From Phocaeicola_A sp964481755 (GTDB lineage Bacteria; Bacteroidota; Bacteroidia; Bacteroidales; Bacteroidaceae), in contig CAYZVH010000001.1 in the NCBI GenBank assembly GCA_964481755.1, positions 1 to 64,000 of the forward strand: DNA of 64,000 bases, written 5' to 3'. Shown here piece after piece: positions 52,950 to 61,344 of this stretch. Under the pieces are notes generated by a model. It saw nothing but the letters and a program-made list of their open reading frames with translations, had not been told where the DNA came from and did not search any database. The stretch's first letter is position 1; every line of letters begins with the position of its first letter. The translations under genes were made by a program, and so were the position numbers.

Positions 52950-54764
52950 TCAGTCCGCATACATCTTGTCTATTTCTTTCGCGTAGTTTTGGTAGAGCAC
53001 CGGGCGACGTATCTTCAGGGTGTTGGTCAGCTCGCCGCGCTTCATGCTGAAGGGCTCGGGCAACAGGACAAACCGTTTCACCTGTTCATAGTGGGCCAAC
53101 TGCTGCTGCAGGGTGTCGATGCGGTCCCTGAAGAGTTCTATCACCGCCTCCTGCTGGAGCAGGTCGGAGAGGTCGCGGTAGGCGATATGTCTGCTAGCGG
53201 CATATTCCTCCACCAGTTTATAGTTGGGGATGATCAGTGCCGAGACGAACTTACGCCGGTCGGCAATGACGGCTATCTGGTCGATGTAGCGGTCCACCAC
53301 CAGCTTACTTTCGATGGCCTGCGGAGCGATGTACTTGCCATTGGAGGTCTTGAAGAGGTCCTTCAACCGATCGGTCAGGAAGAGCGTGTCGCCATCCAGA
53401 TAGCCCACATCGCCCGTATGGAACCACCCATCGGCATCGATAGCCTGACGAGTGACGGCCTCCTTTTTGTAGTAGCCTTTCGTGATGGTCTTTCCGCGCA
53501 GCAGAATCTCACCGTTGTCGCCTATCTTCACCTCCACGCTAGGCATCACCCGGCCCACCGAGCCAATGACGTACTGCGGCAGGTCGTCGCACGACACCGT
53601 AGCGGTGGACTCCGTGAGTCCGTAACCAGCCACCATGTTGATACCTACGGAGTGGACGAACTCCTCCACGGCCTGCGGTATGGCGGCACCGGCTGTGGGG
53701 AAGAAATTGCCGTTCTCGATACCTATCGTGGTCTTCAGCAGTTGATAGGCAGTCTTCTCATAGAACTTATATTTCATAGTGAGCCACATGGGCGGCTCCT
53801 TGCCGATGCGTTTATAATCGAGGTTGTAGGCACGGCCCACCTTCACGGCATCCTCGAACAACCAGCGTTTCATGCCGTTGGCGGCGTGAATCTGCTCCAG
53901 CACACCGGCGTAGACCTTCTCCCAGAACCGGGGGACGGCGCACATGCAAGTAGGATGCACCTCCTTGATGGTCTTCTGGATGTCCACGGGCCGAAGATTC
54001 ACACAGATTTCGCAGCCTACCACAAGGCAATAGTAGATCCATGCCTTCTCAAAGATGTGCGTCAAGGGGAGGAAGTTCATGATGACATCCTTATCGGTGA
54101 GGTTGGTGAGACGAATCTTGTGGATGCGGAACGCCTCGTTGTAACAAGAGTGATGGAGCATCACTCCCTTGGACTCGCCTGTGGTGCCGGAGGTATAGAG
54201 GATGTTGGCCAAATCGTCCGTGGTAGCGCCAGCTGCCCGCTGTTCCACCTCGGGCAGTCGTTTGCACTGCTCGTCCAACTTCAGGAAGTCGGAGAAGTAG
54301 ACGGAGACGCAATCCTCAGGGTTGCGCTGCACACCCGGGTCGAAGATGATGACCTTCTGCAGCGAAGGGCAGAGGCTGTGTATGCGGTAGGCCACGTCGT
54401 ACTGATACTGTTCGCCCACAAAGAGGAAGCGGATGGAGGCATCGTTGACGATATACTGAGCCTGTGCCTCGGAACTGGTGGCATAGAGCGGTATAGTGAC
54501 CGCCCGGTTGGCGAAGGCCGCGAAGTCCATGTAGAGACATTCGGGCATGTTCTGCGAAAAGATGCCGATGTTCTCCTGCACCTCCACTCCCAGGGAATAG
54601 AGGGCACAAGCGGCCTCGTCGATGATATTGGAGAACTGACGCCATGTGACAGAAATCCATTGTGCGGTTTGATAATCGCGGTGGCGGAGAGCCACACGGT
54701 CTTCATACTTGTCGGCCTGCCGACGGATAAGCGCAGTTAGTTGAGGAGTTTCACCCATTGTCAT
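52950..54764 (-). CDS. Long-chain acyl-CoA synthetase (AMP-forming)
   Basis: 604 residues (a second ATG at 54758 is possible). ANL-family enzyme activating fatty acids to acyl-CoA through acyl-AMP. Motifs: LYTSGTTGESKGVMLHH (residues ~190-206), the adenine-binding GYGLTES near residue 380, and TGDVGYLDGD with TDRLKDLFKTSNGKYIAPQ toward the C-terminus. This matches the FadD15-like long-chain type widespread in Bacteroidota. Short leader from a -7 element at 54781-54788; divergent from the M20 deacylase. Confidence 0.9.
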   Translation of the reverse strand: MTMGETPQLTALIRRQADKYEDRVALRHRDYQTAQWISVTWRQFSNIIDEAACALYSLGVEVQENIGIFSQNMPECLYMDFAAFANRAVTIPLYATSSEAQAQYIVNDASIRFLFVGEQYQYDVAYRIHSLCPSLQKVIIFDPGVQRNPEDCVSVYFSDFLKLDEQCKRLPEVEQRAAGATTDDLANILYTSGTTGESKGVMLHHSCYNEAFRIHKIRLTNLTDKDVIMNFLPLTHIFEKAWIYYCLVVGCEICVNLRPVDIQKTIKEVHPTCMCAVPRFWEKVYAGVLEQIHAANGMKRWLFEDAVKVGRAYNLDYKRIGKEPPMWLTMKYKFYEKTAYQLLKTTIGIENGNFFPTAGAAIPQAVEEFVHSVGINMVAGYGLTESTATVSCDDLPQYVIGSVGRVMPSVEVKIGDNGEILLRGKTITKGYYKKEAVTRQAIDADGWFHTGDVGYLDGDTLFLTDRLKDLFKTSNGKYIAPQAIESKLVVDRYIDQIAVIADRRKFVSALIIPNYKLVEEYAASRHIAYRDLSDLLQQEAVIELFRDRIDTLQQQLAHYEQVKRFVLLPEPFSMKRGELTNTLKIRRPVLYQNYAKEIDKMYAD

Positions 54765-54780
54765 AGTTTTTATTTCGCTA

Positions 54781-54814
54781 CAAAGGTAATGATTTTAGGC
54801 AGCAGAATCGCAAA
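54781..54814 (-). promoter_or_regulatory. Promoter of the acyl-CoA synthetase gene
   Basis: Minus-strand TTTG (54814-54811), 22 bp, TACCTTTG (54788-54781). Leader of only about 10 nt to the ATG at 54764. Confidence 0.55.
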
Positions 54815-54864
54815 CCCTACTCAATATTTTGACTAGACAGCATTTATCTTTCCCCTTTTCTGCG

Positions 54865-54872
54865 TACATTTG
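54865..54872 (+). promoter_or_regulatory. -7 element of the M20 deacylase gene
   Basis: TACATTTG matches TAnnTTTG and ends 22 nt before the ATG at 54895. It excludes the in-frame ATG at 54829. Confidence 0.55.
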
Positions 54873-54894
54873 CCGTAAATTAAGCATTGAAAGA

Positions 54895-55962
54895 ATGATG
54901 ACAGATATAGAAGAGCTGACCAGCGAAGCGGTGCGCTTGCTGAAAGCGTTGATTAAGACCCCCTCGGTAAGCCGCGAGGAGGAGGAGGCTGCCAATGTGT
55001 TGCAGGAGTTTATCGAGGAGAGTGGTGTGCTGGCCAACCGCAAGGGTAACAACGTGTGGTGCGTCAGTCCGATGTTCGACCTCCACCGTCCTACCATCCT
55101 GCTCAACTCGCATATCGACACCGTGAAGCCGGTGGCCGGATGGATGAAGCGCCCATTCGAGCCGACCGAGATCAACGGGAAGCTGTATGGACTGGGCAGC
55201 AACGACGCAGGGGCCAGCGTTGTGTCGCTCTTCCAAGTGTTCAAGGAGCTTTGCAAGAAACAACAGGCCTACAACCTCATCTACCTAGCCTCGTGCGAAG
55301 AGGAGGTGTCGGGCAAGAACGGCATCGAGAGTGTGTTGCCCATCCTGCCACACATCACCATGGCCGTCGTGGGAGAACCCACAGAGATGCAACCGGCCAT
55401 TGCCGAGAAGGGACTGATGGTGCTGGACGTGACAGCCTACGGGAAGTCGGGCCATGCGGCACGTGAGGAGGGTGACAATGCCATCTACAAGACGTTGGCA
55501 GACATCGAGTGGTTCCGCGACTACCGGTTCGAGAAGGTGTCGGACCTGCTGGGACCCGTGAAGATGAGCGTCACACAGATCAATGCCGGTACCCAACACA
55601 ATGTGGTGCCCGACCGCTGTACCTTCGTGGTGGACATCCGCAGCAACGAGCTCTACTCTAACGAGGAGCTGTTCGGCCTCATCCAGCAGCACATCCAATG
55701 TGAGGCTAAGGCGCGGTCGTTCCGGCTCAACTCCTCACGCATCGACGTGTCGCATCCGTTTGTGCAGCGGGCCGTGGCACTGGGGCGTGTACCCTTCGGT
55801 TCCCCCACCCTGTCCGACCAAGCGCTGATGTCGTTCCCCTCCGTCAAGATGGGTCCGGGACGTTCGTCACGCTCGCATACCGCGGACGAGTACATCGTCA
55901 TCCGTGAAATAAGCGAGGCCATCGAACTCTATCTGAAGATATTGGACGGCCTAAGGATTTAA
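54895..55962 (+). CDS. argE: M20-family deacylase, acetylornithine/acylcitrulline deacetylase-like
   Basis: 355 residues from the ATG at 54895 (MMTDIEELTSEAVRLLK). M20 dizinc hydrolase: LLNSHIDTVKP (first zinc His), GSNDAGASVVS (bridging Asp), ASCEEEVSGKNGIE (catalytic Glu pair), with a dimerisation domain in the middle (residues ~165-275). It resembles ArgE/DapE. In Bacteroides the arginine pathway carbamoylates N-succinylornithine, and the acyl group is removed at the citrulline stage, so this enzyme may be an N-acylcitrulline deacylase rather than a true acetylornithinase. It stands alone, 40 kb from the arginine operon. Confidence 0.8.
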   Translation: MMTDIEELTSEAVRLLKALIKTPSVSREEEEAANVLQEFIEESGVLANRKGNNVWCVSPMFDLHRPTILLNSHIDTVKPVAGWMKRPFEPTEINGKLYGLGSNDAGASVVSLFQVFKELCKKQQAYNLIYLASCEEEVSGKNGIESVLPILPHITMAVVGEPTEMQPAIAEKGLMVLDVTAYGKSGHAAREEGDNAIYKTLADIEWFRDYRFEKVSDLLGPVKMSVTQINAGTQHNVVPDRCTFVVDIRSNELYSNEELFGLIQQHIQCEAKARSFRLNSSRIDVSHPFVQRAVALGRVPFGSPTLSDQALMSFPSVKMGPGRSSRSHTADEYIVIREISEAIELYLKILDGLRI

Positions 55963-55981
55963 GAAGAAGTGAGTGTGGATG

Positions 55982-56380
55982 TTAGTCCAGTTTGGAGAGA
56001 TGGTCCTTCCAGTACCATTTCTTCCAAGCGAAGGACTTACGCATAACCGGGTAGGCAGCGTCGTCGTGGTTGAGGGCAGCCTCGTAGTCGAAGGCGGAGT
56101 GGCCTTTTGCCTTGTACTCAATCCAATAGAGGATATGGTACATGAGGAACGGCAGCACAACGAAGAAGAGTGAGCCAAACACACAGAGGATGGCGGTAGG
56201 TATGACGGAGGCCCAGAAGCATTCGGAATATTGCTGACGATGTATCTTCATCTCCAAAGAGATGTCCATAGGCAGGAAGCCGGACTCTGTCGTATATGTG
56301 ATTCCGAACAAAGTAATGAAACACTTATTTCGTTTCCCCTTAAGAAAATACTTCGCCAAACGACTGTTGTATACTATCAT
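55982..56380 (-). CDS. Hypothetical membrane protein
   Basis: 132 residues. Not recognised. A soluble, basic N-terminus (residues 1-50) is followed by a hydrophobic stretch long enough for one helical hairpin (ASVIPTAILCVFGSLFFVV and LPFLMYHILYWI, residues ~57-87) and an aromatic, charged C-terminus ending KKWYWKDHLSKLD. A minus-strand TACCTTTG (56463-56470) lies upstream. It converges with the M20 deacylase gene, 19 nt apart. Confidence 0.7.
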   Translation of the reverse strand: MIVYNSRLAKYFLKGKRNKCFITLFGITYTTESGFLPMDISLEMKIHRQQYSECFWASVIPTAILCVFGSLFFVVLPFLMYHILYWIEYKAKGHSAFDYEAALNHDDAAYPVMRKSFAWKKWYWKDHLSKLD

Positions 56381-56771
56381 ACACTATATTTATCTTGATA
56401 TTATTCAACTATTCCGCACTAATAACTGAGCCACAATTACCTAGCACTTATTAAAACACATGCAAAGGTACGCCAATAGATTATCTCCACAATAACTTTC
56501 GCTACGGATTTTGTACCCTGTTTTACTTATTTAACCATGCCGCCCGCCTCGTTTTACCCCCCCCAATGCCCAAAAAAGCGGTAATTTATCTTGTCGGGCA
56601 TGCTATCTGGATAGGATAAGTCAGCAAGCGAGGGTGTCAACTATATGTTTACGACCTACGGTCAAAGAGGCAGTTGAGTATACGGACAAAGGCACCAGAC
56701 TGCAGGTAATTAGTTATGACAAATTACGACAATTATCTTTAGAGGCCGTTCTGGGTACTTCACCCCCTTGC
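56381..56771. other. Intergenic region between the envC operon and the hypothetical membrane protein
   Basis: 391 nt without a convincing gene. It contains the -7 element TACCTTTG (56463-56470, minus) for the gene at 55982-56380, a run of eight C (56557-56564), and a loose hairpin TGCCC/GGGCA (56568-56600). A plus-strand ORF that starts here runs antisense through the envC 3' end and is judged spurious. Confidence 0.6.
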
Positions 56772-58055
56772 TTAGTTGTCCAACCAGACTTCGGGATTGA
56801 GCTTGGTGGTCTCCTTACGGAGTTGGAAATGGAGGACTGTGTTGCCTGTGGCGTCGGTGCTGACCGTACCGATGCTCTGCTTGGTATCCACATGTTGTCC
56901 ACGCGAGACGGAGGTGGAGGCCAAGTTGCAATAGACGGAGATGTACTGACCGTGGCGAATCAACACGTTGGCCGTGCCGTTGTATTGGAATACGGCAGAC
57001 ACCTCGCCGGCAAAGATGGCACGTGCCTTCGCACCCCTCTGGCCTTTGATGTCTATACCTTTATTATCTAGCTTCACATATTTGAGTCCCGTCACCTCGT
57101 GGGTGCCATAGTGGCTCACGATAAGGTAGGGCCCGGTGATAGGCGGCGGCAACTTACCCCGGTTTTTCTCGAAGGACCCTGAGAGTTTACGATCGCTCTT
57201 ATTGGCCTCGTAGACCTCCATCTTACCCGGCTTGGTCTTGGTGGTAGTGCCCTTCTTGTTTCCTTTCTTCGCTTCGGACTTCGACTCCGTGCGGGCCGTG
57301 GCTTTCTGCTGGTCACGCTTTTTGGCGGCGGCCAGTTCCTGCTCTATCAAGCGATCTATCTGGTTGTTGAGTTGTTGTGCTTGTCTGCGCTTACGCGCCA
57401 GCTCGTTCTGCAACCCCTTCTGTTTCTTCTGCAGGTTGTTGACCAGTGTACGCTGTTGCTTCTCCTGTTGCTGCAGCTTGCCCTGCTCCGCCTCCTTAAG
57501 GGAGAGCAGGCTGGTCTTCTCCTTGCGTGCCTGCTCCAGTTCTTTCTTCTTGGCGGTCAGCTGCTCTTGTTTTCTCATCACCTCCTCGCCCTGTATGCGC
57601 TGGTAGGTGGCATACTCTCGCACATAGCGTAGGCGGCGCAGGGTTTGGCTCAGCGTCTGGGCGGAGAAGATGAACATCAGCTTCTCCTGAATGGTACGGT
57701 TCTTATAGATATACTTCACCGATGCCTCATAGTTGTCCTGGTTCTGCTTCAGCTCCTTCTTCAATTTATTGAGTTGTTTCTGCAACAGATAAATCTCGTT
57801 GTTCATGGTCTTCACGTCCTTCTCTATCTGTCCGATGAGTTTCTTACGGGCAGCTATCTGGCCGGAGATGAGCGACAGGTCGCTGAGCTGACTCTTCACA
57901 TCCTTCTTGGTGGAGAGCAGCAACGATTCCGATCGGGATATGTCCTCCTGCAACTCGCCCCGTTTGTTCTGTAGTTCCTTGATGGTCTTATTGGTCTGGG
58001 CAGGGAGCGAGCTGAGCGACAGCAAAGCAACAATCAGCAACAGTATCCGTTTCAT
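56772..58055 (-). CDS. EnvC-like murein hydrolase activator
   Basis: 427 residues, signal peptide MKRILLLIVALLSLSSLPAQ. A long coiled coil (residues ~22-260) precedes a C-terminal LytM (M23) domain (~305-427). The zinc/catalytic positions are changed: NKGIDI instead of HxGID, VYCNLAS instead of YxHLS, and VLHFQL instead of HLHFEL. That is the pattern of EnvC, which does not cut peptidoglycan itself but activates amidases during cell division. Last gene of the dut-TPR-DUF4292-envC operon, 2 nt after DUF4292. Confidence 0.85.
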   Translation of the reverse strand: MKRILLLIVALLSLSSLPAQTNKTIKELQNKRGELQEDISRSESLLLSTKKDVKSQLSDLSLISGQIAARKKLIGQIEKDVKTMNNEIYLLQKQLNKLKKELKQNQDNYEASVKYIYKNRTIQEKLMFIFSAQTLSQTLRRLRYVREYATYQRIQGEEVMRKQEQLTAKKKELEQARKEKTSLLSLKEAEQGKLQQQEKQQRTLVNNLQKKQKGLQNELARKRRQAQQLNNQIDRLIEQELAAAKKRDQQKATARTESKSEAKKGNKKGTTTKTKPGKMEVYEANKSDRKLSGSFEKNRGKLPPPITGPYLIVSHYGTHEVTGLKYVKLDNKGIDIKGQRGAKARAIFAGEVSAVFQYNGTANVLIRHGQYISVYCNLASTSVSRGQHVDTKQSIGTVSTDATGNTVLHFQLRKETTKLNPEVWLDN

Positions 58056-58057
58056 GA

Positions 58058-58885
58058 CTAAAGTTTTAATAACAGTTTAAGGATGTCCTCGGTAGTCATC
58101 GGCTTGTATTTGGCGGAGACCTTGGTGCGGGTTTCCCAGTCGTCATCGGCACGCACATTGCTCAGCCGCAGGGTGATGGTGGCGGGGTGCTTCAGTCCCT
58201 CGAGGTCTATCTGCATCTTTCCAGGGAACTGTTTGGTCTCCACGGGTGAGAACTCGTCGTAGTTCCAGTTGAGCTGGTAAGAGGGTGTAGCACTGATCTC
58301 GGTCTTCTGCAGCAGTCCATCGGCCAGCGATGTATAGAAGCGGGTAGAAAGCAGACGGGTGGACTTGCCGGTCAGCACTGCCTGCTGGGCTTCCTTGGTG
58401 ACGCTGAACGACTTGCTGTCGCCTGTGGTCACTTGAGAGCCACCGGGCAGGAAGAGCTCGTTCCAGAATAGGGCCTGCAGGGTGTAGAAGTTGATGCCGG
58501 CCTCGTTGAGAAAGTCGAGGTTGCCATACGAGGCCCTGACGTACTGCTTGTTGATGCGGTCCACCACCAGCACCTCGTCGGCGGTAAACTCGATGCGGGC
58601 CGCCTCCACCAGTCCGAAAGCGACCAGCGAGAGTTGTATCACGTCGTTGCGTTTCATGCGGAGGTTACCGCCCAGAGAGACTTGCTTGCCATTGATGTCC
58701 AGGGAAAACTTCATCTTCCCCGTGACAGCCTCGCACGTAAGGGCATTGTCTATCACACCGGAGACGTAGAGGGCACCCTCGGCGCTACTCAAGTTGCCGG
58801 AGGCGAGACCGCTCTTCGTGGTCTTACACGAGGCCAGCAGCACGGCGCACAACAGCACCCAACCATATTTCATGAATGACTTCAT
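58058..58885 (-). CDS. DUF4292 lipoprotein
   Basis: 275 residues; lipobox VLLASCKTTKSG. The ATG at 58885 overlaps the TPR gene's stop codon (ATGA), so translation is probably coupled; a second ATG at 58873 is possible. The fold should be LolA/LppX-like (one concave beta sheet; MKRNDVIQLSLVAFGLVEAARIEF region). DUF4292 proteins sit between a TPR protein and an EnvC-like protein throughout Bacteroidales, suggesting a role in outer-membrane or lipoprotein biogenesis. Confidence 0.85.
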   Translation of the reverse strand: MKSFMKYGWVLLCAVLLASCKTTKSGLASGNLSSAEGALYVSGVIDNALTCEAVTGKMKFSLDINGKQVSLGGNLRMKRNDVIQLSLVAFGLVEAARIEFTADEVLVVDRINKQYVRASYGNLDFLNEAGINFYTLQALFWNELFLPGGSQVTTGDSKSFSVTKEAQQAVLTGKSTRLLSTRFYTSLADGLLQKTEISATPSYQLNWNYDEFSPVETKQFPGKMQIDLEGLKHPATITLRLSNVRADDDWETRTKVSAKYKPMTTEDILKLLLKL

Positions 58886-60651
58886 TCGGCAATGTATCTT
58901 TTTTGTTTAATCTTCTTATCCAATGTCTTCGAGTCGTGTTCCAAGGCAGCGGCACGCTTCCAGTAGTCGAGCGCCGCATTCTTCTCGCCACACATATAAT
59001 AGATGTCACCACAATGCTCGAGCACGGTGGAACTATCGTCGCCGGCCCCGTTCTTCATGGCCTCGTCGATGTAGATGCGCGCCTCGGAGTAGCGTTCTTT
59101 CTCGAAGAGTATCCAGGCATAGGTGTCGAGGTAGGTGCCGTTGTTGGGCTCGGCCTTCACGGTGCGGTAGCTCATCTCCTCGGCCTTGTCGAGCTGTTCC
59201 TTGCTCAGCGAGAGGTAGTAGGCGTAGTTGTTGAGGGCACTGATATTGGCTGAGTTGTAGACCAGGCAGGAGTCGTATGACTCAAAGGCTTTCTCTTTCT
59301 GCTGCTTCTGATAATAGATGTCACCGGATATCTCGTAGAAGGTGGAGACGAGGTTCTTGTCGCTCTCGGCGGTCACCTGCTTCAGTCCACGTTGGAAGGT
59401 CAACAGGGCCTCATCCTTCTGGTCGGTCTGGTAATAGGATACGCCCAAGTAGTAGTAGAACTCCAGTATCTCGGGGTTGTAGTCCGTTGCCGGGCGACAG
59501 ATGGTGATGGCTTCGTTGTAGTCGTCCTTCTTCACCGCATAGCGGAGCAGCTCCAAGCGGGCGGCGGTATTGTCGGGCTCGATGGAGAGGATGTGGTTGA
59601 GCACCGGCTTCAGCACCTCTTCGCCCATCTGTTTGCTGGCAAGATACTGCGCACAGAGCATACTGAGGTCGGCATTGTCGGTCTCCTGCGCCATCAGCTG
59701 ACGGAAGAGGGACATCACCTTCACGGTATCCTGTTTGGCCTGCTCGGCACGGATAATCACTTGGCGCATCATATCCAATTTGGTAGAGGTGTCGAGTTTG
59801 GGGTTGAGCAGTACCGTGTCCATCTGGGTGCGGTAGAGCGAGTCTTGTCCGCACTTCTCGTAGTAGGATGCCAACAAGAGTTGGGCCATGGTGTTGTCCG
59901 GCTCTTCACGAAGCATGGACTGCACCACGTCATAGGCCTCCTCCACCCGTTCGTTGTTGAGATAGGTATCGCCCAACAAGGCTTGGTAGTGCAAGTCGTT
60001 GGGATACTCCTTGGCCAAGCTCTCTATCTCGTTGAATGCCTTCTCCTTGTCGTCGAGGTTCTGATACATGCGGAACTTCTCCATGCTGATCTGTTCGGAC
60101 TTACCCTCCTTCACCTCCAAACGGTCGAGGGCGTTCACCACATCGGCGTAGCGCTTCTCGCGACCGTAGAGGTCCACCAGCACCACCAGCGCGTCGCTGC
60201 GCTTGGGGAACTGACTGGCTATCTGTTCATAGGCATCAATGGCCTTGGCGGTGAGTCCGCGCTGTTGATAAAAGGCCGCCAGGCTCTGTCGATACCAGAG
60301 GTTGTCGGGCGACAGTTGCACAGCCTTTTCCAAGAGGCCTTGTGCCCAGTCGGGCTGGTTCAGATAGAGATGAAAATGAGCCAGCTCATAGAGCACTACG
60401 GCCGAGTTGGGCTGCAACTCCAAGCAACGGTTATAGAGTTCATAGGCGGTGTCGAACTCGCCCTTCTCCTTCACGCGGGTGGCTTCGAGGAAGAGGTAGT
60501 CGAACTTGCGCTGCTCCTCATCCGACAGGGAGAGAGCATGCAGCTGTGCGTCGGCACTGCCCTTCCGCACAGATTTGGAAGAACCGCAAGCCACGCACAC
60601 CAGCGCGAGGGCCACCAGACAACCGCCCCACCAACTGTATCTTCGTTTCAT
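58882..60651 (-). CDS. TPR-repeat lipoprotein
   Basis: 589 residues from the ATG at 60651 (MKRRYSWWGGCLVALALVCVACG, split for length; lipid Cys in VACGSS). The frame opens at 60690 but those codons lie inside dut. About a dozen tetratricopeptide repeats run from residue ~45 to the C-terminus (for example FDTAYELYNRCLELQPNSAV and KAFESYDSCLVYNSANISAL). TPR arrays bind other proteins; with DUF4292 and EnvC in the same operon an envelope-assembly role is likely. Starts 4 nt after the dut stop. Confidence 0.88.
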   Translation of the reverse strand: MKRRYSWWGGCLVALALVCVACGSSKSVRKGSADAQLHALSLSDEEQRKFDYLFLEATRVKEKGEFDTAYELYNRCLELQPNSAVVLYELAHFHLYLNQPDWAQGLLEKAVQLSPDNLWYRQSLAAFYQQRGLTAKAIDAYEQIASQFPKRSDALVVLVDLYGREKRYADVVNALDRLEVKEGKSEQISMEKFRMYQNLDDKEKAFNEIESLAKEYPNDLHYQALLGDTYLNNERVEEAYDVVQSMLREEPDNTMAQLLLASYYEKCGQDSLYRTQMDTVLLNPKLDTSTKLDMMRQVIIRAEQAKQDTVKVMSLFRQLMAQETDNADLSMLCAQYLASKQMGEEVLKPVLNHILSIEPDNTAARLELLRYAVKKDDYNEAITICRPATDYNPEILEFYYYLGVSYYQTDQKDEALLTFQRGLKQVTAESDKNLVSTFYEISGDIYYQKQQKEKAFESYDSCLVYNSANISALNNYAYYLSLSKEQLDKAEEMSYRTVKAEPNNGTYLDTYAWILFEKERYSEARIYIDEAMKNGAGDDSSTVLEHCGDIYYMCGEKNAALDYWKRAAALEHDSKTLDKKIKQKRYIAE

Positions 60652-60655
60652 GCGT

Positions 60656-61090
60656 TTATTGTTTACCGGTGTGGCCAAAGCCACCTTCACCGCGTTCTGT
60701 CTCCTCGAGGAGTTCCACCTCGCTCCACTCCGCCTGCTCGTGGCGGGCTATCACCATCTGGGCAATGCGCTCGCCGTCCTCTATCACGAAATCCTCGTTG
60801 GAGAGGTTTATCAGGATTACGCCCACCTCGCCGCGATAGTCGGCATCGATGGTGCCGGGGGCATTGAGCACGGTGATGCCTTTCTTCAGTGCCAGTCCGC
60901 TGCGGGGGCGCACCTGGGCCTCGTAGCCTGCGGGCAGGGCCATGAACAGGCCTGTGGGTACCAGGCAACGTTGCAGGGGTTTCAGCACGATGGGTTCACT
61001 CAGATTGGCTCGCAAATCCATGCCTGCCGACTGCGTCGTAGCGTACTGTGGCAGGGGGTGTTTCGACTTATTGATTACTTTTATTTCCAT
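60656..61090 (-). CDS. dut: dUTP diphosphatase
   Basis: 144 residues from the ATG at 61090 (MEIKVINKSKHPLP). Hydrolyses dUTP to dUMP, keeping uracil out of DNA and supplying dTMP synthesis. The five dUTPase motifs are present in order: AGMDLRA, PRSGLALKKG, NAPGTIDADYRGEV, GERIAQMV and RGEGGFGHTG. Normal trimeric size. First gene of the envelope operon, as in other Bacteroides. Confidence 0.95.
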   Translation of the reverse strand: MEIKVINKSKHPLPQYATTQSAGMDLRANLSEPIVLKPLQRCLVPTGLFMALPAGYEAQVRPRSGLALKKGITVLNAPGTIDADYRGEVGVILINLSNEDFVIEDGERIAQMVIARHEQAEWSEVELLEETERGEGGFGHTGKQ

Positions 61091-61160
61091 ATACTTACGC
61101 ATAGATGATGCGAAAGTAAGCATTTTCGTAAAGATATGCCGTAAGAATTAGGCTATTTTA

Positions 61161-61285
61161 ATGCCTAAGGACAGAATACCGCATGTGGCTTCCACCGCAT
61201 GCCGAGTTATTTCCGCCAGATGCCTAGTTATCGTCGGTCAGATGCCTTCTAAATAGAATGAGATGCCTTGCGGCGAAAGCCGCAA
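61161..61285. repeat. Degenerate 21-22 bp repeat array upstream of dut
   Basis: ATGCC recurs at 61199, 61220, 61242 and 61263 (spacing 21, 22, 21), with an outlying copy at 61161. The best units share ATGCC(G/T)AGTTAT. The last copy runs into a hairpin TTGCGGC-GAAA-GCCGCAA (61268-61285) with a GNRA loop. The array lies between dut and the GH16 gene. Confidence 0.65.
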
Positions 61286-61320
61286 AAGAATCCCCTGACC
61301 CGAACGACCGAGCCAGGGGA
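61284..61320 (-). terminator. Terminator of the GH16 operon
   Basis: On the minus strand TCCCCTG (61320-61314) pairs with CAGGGGA (61297-61291), followed by the T-rich TTCTTTT (61290-61284). 25 nt after the GH16 stop. Confidence 0.8.
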
Positions 61321-61344
61321 AGAAACCAAAAAACCAAATACCTA

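Noticed and set aside
55982..56380. Assigning a function to the hypothetical membrane protein
   Set aside because: Only one hydrophobic hairpin is visible and no motif matches a family I know.
56557..56564. Poly-C tract as a phase-variation switch
   Set aside because: Eight C in an intergenic region, not within a start or promoter spacer that I can define.
56634..57071. 145-codon plus-strand ORF
   Set aside because: Mostly antisense to the 3' end of the EnvC-like gene, with no promoter or family resemblance.
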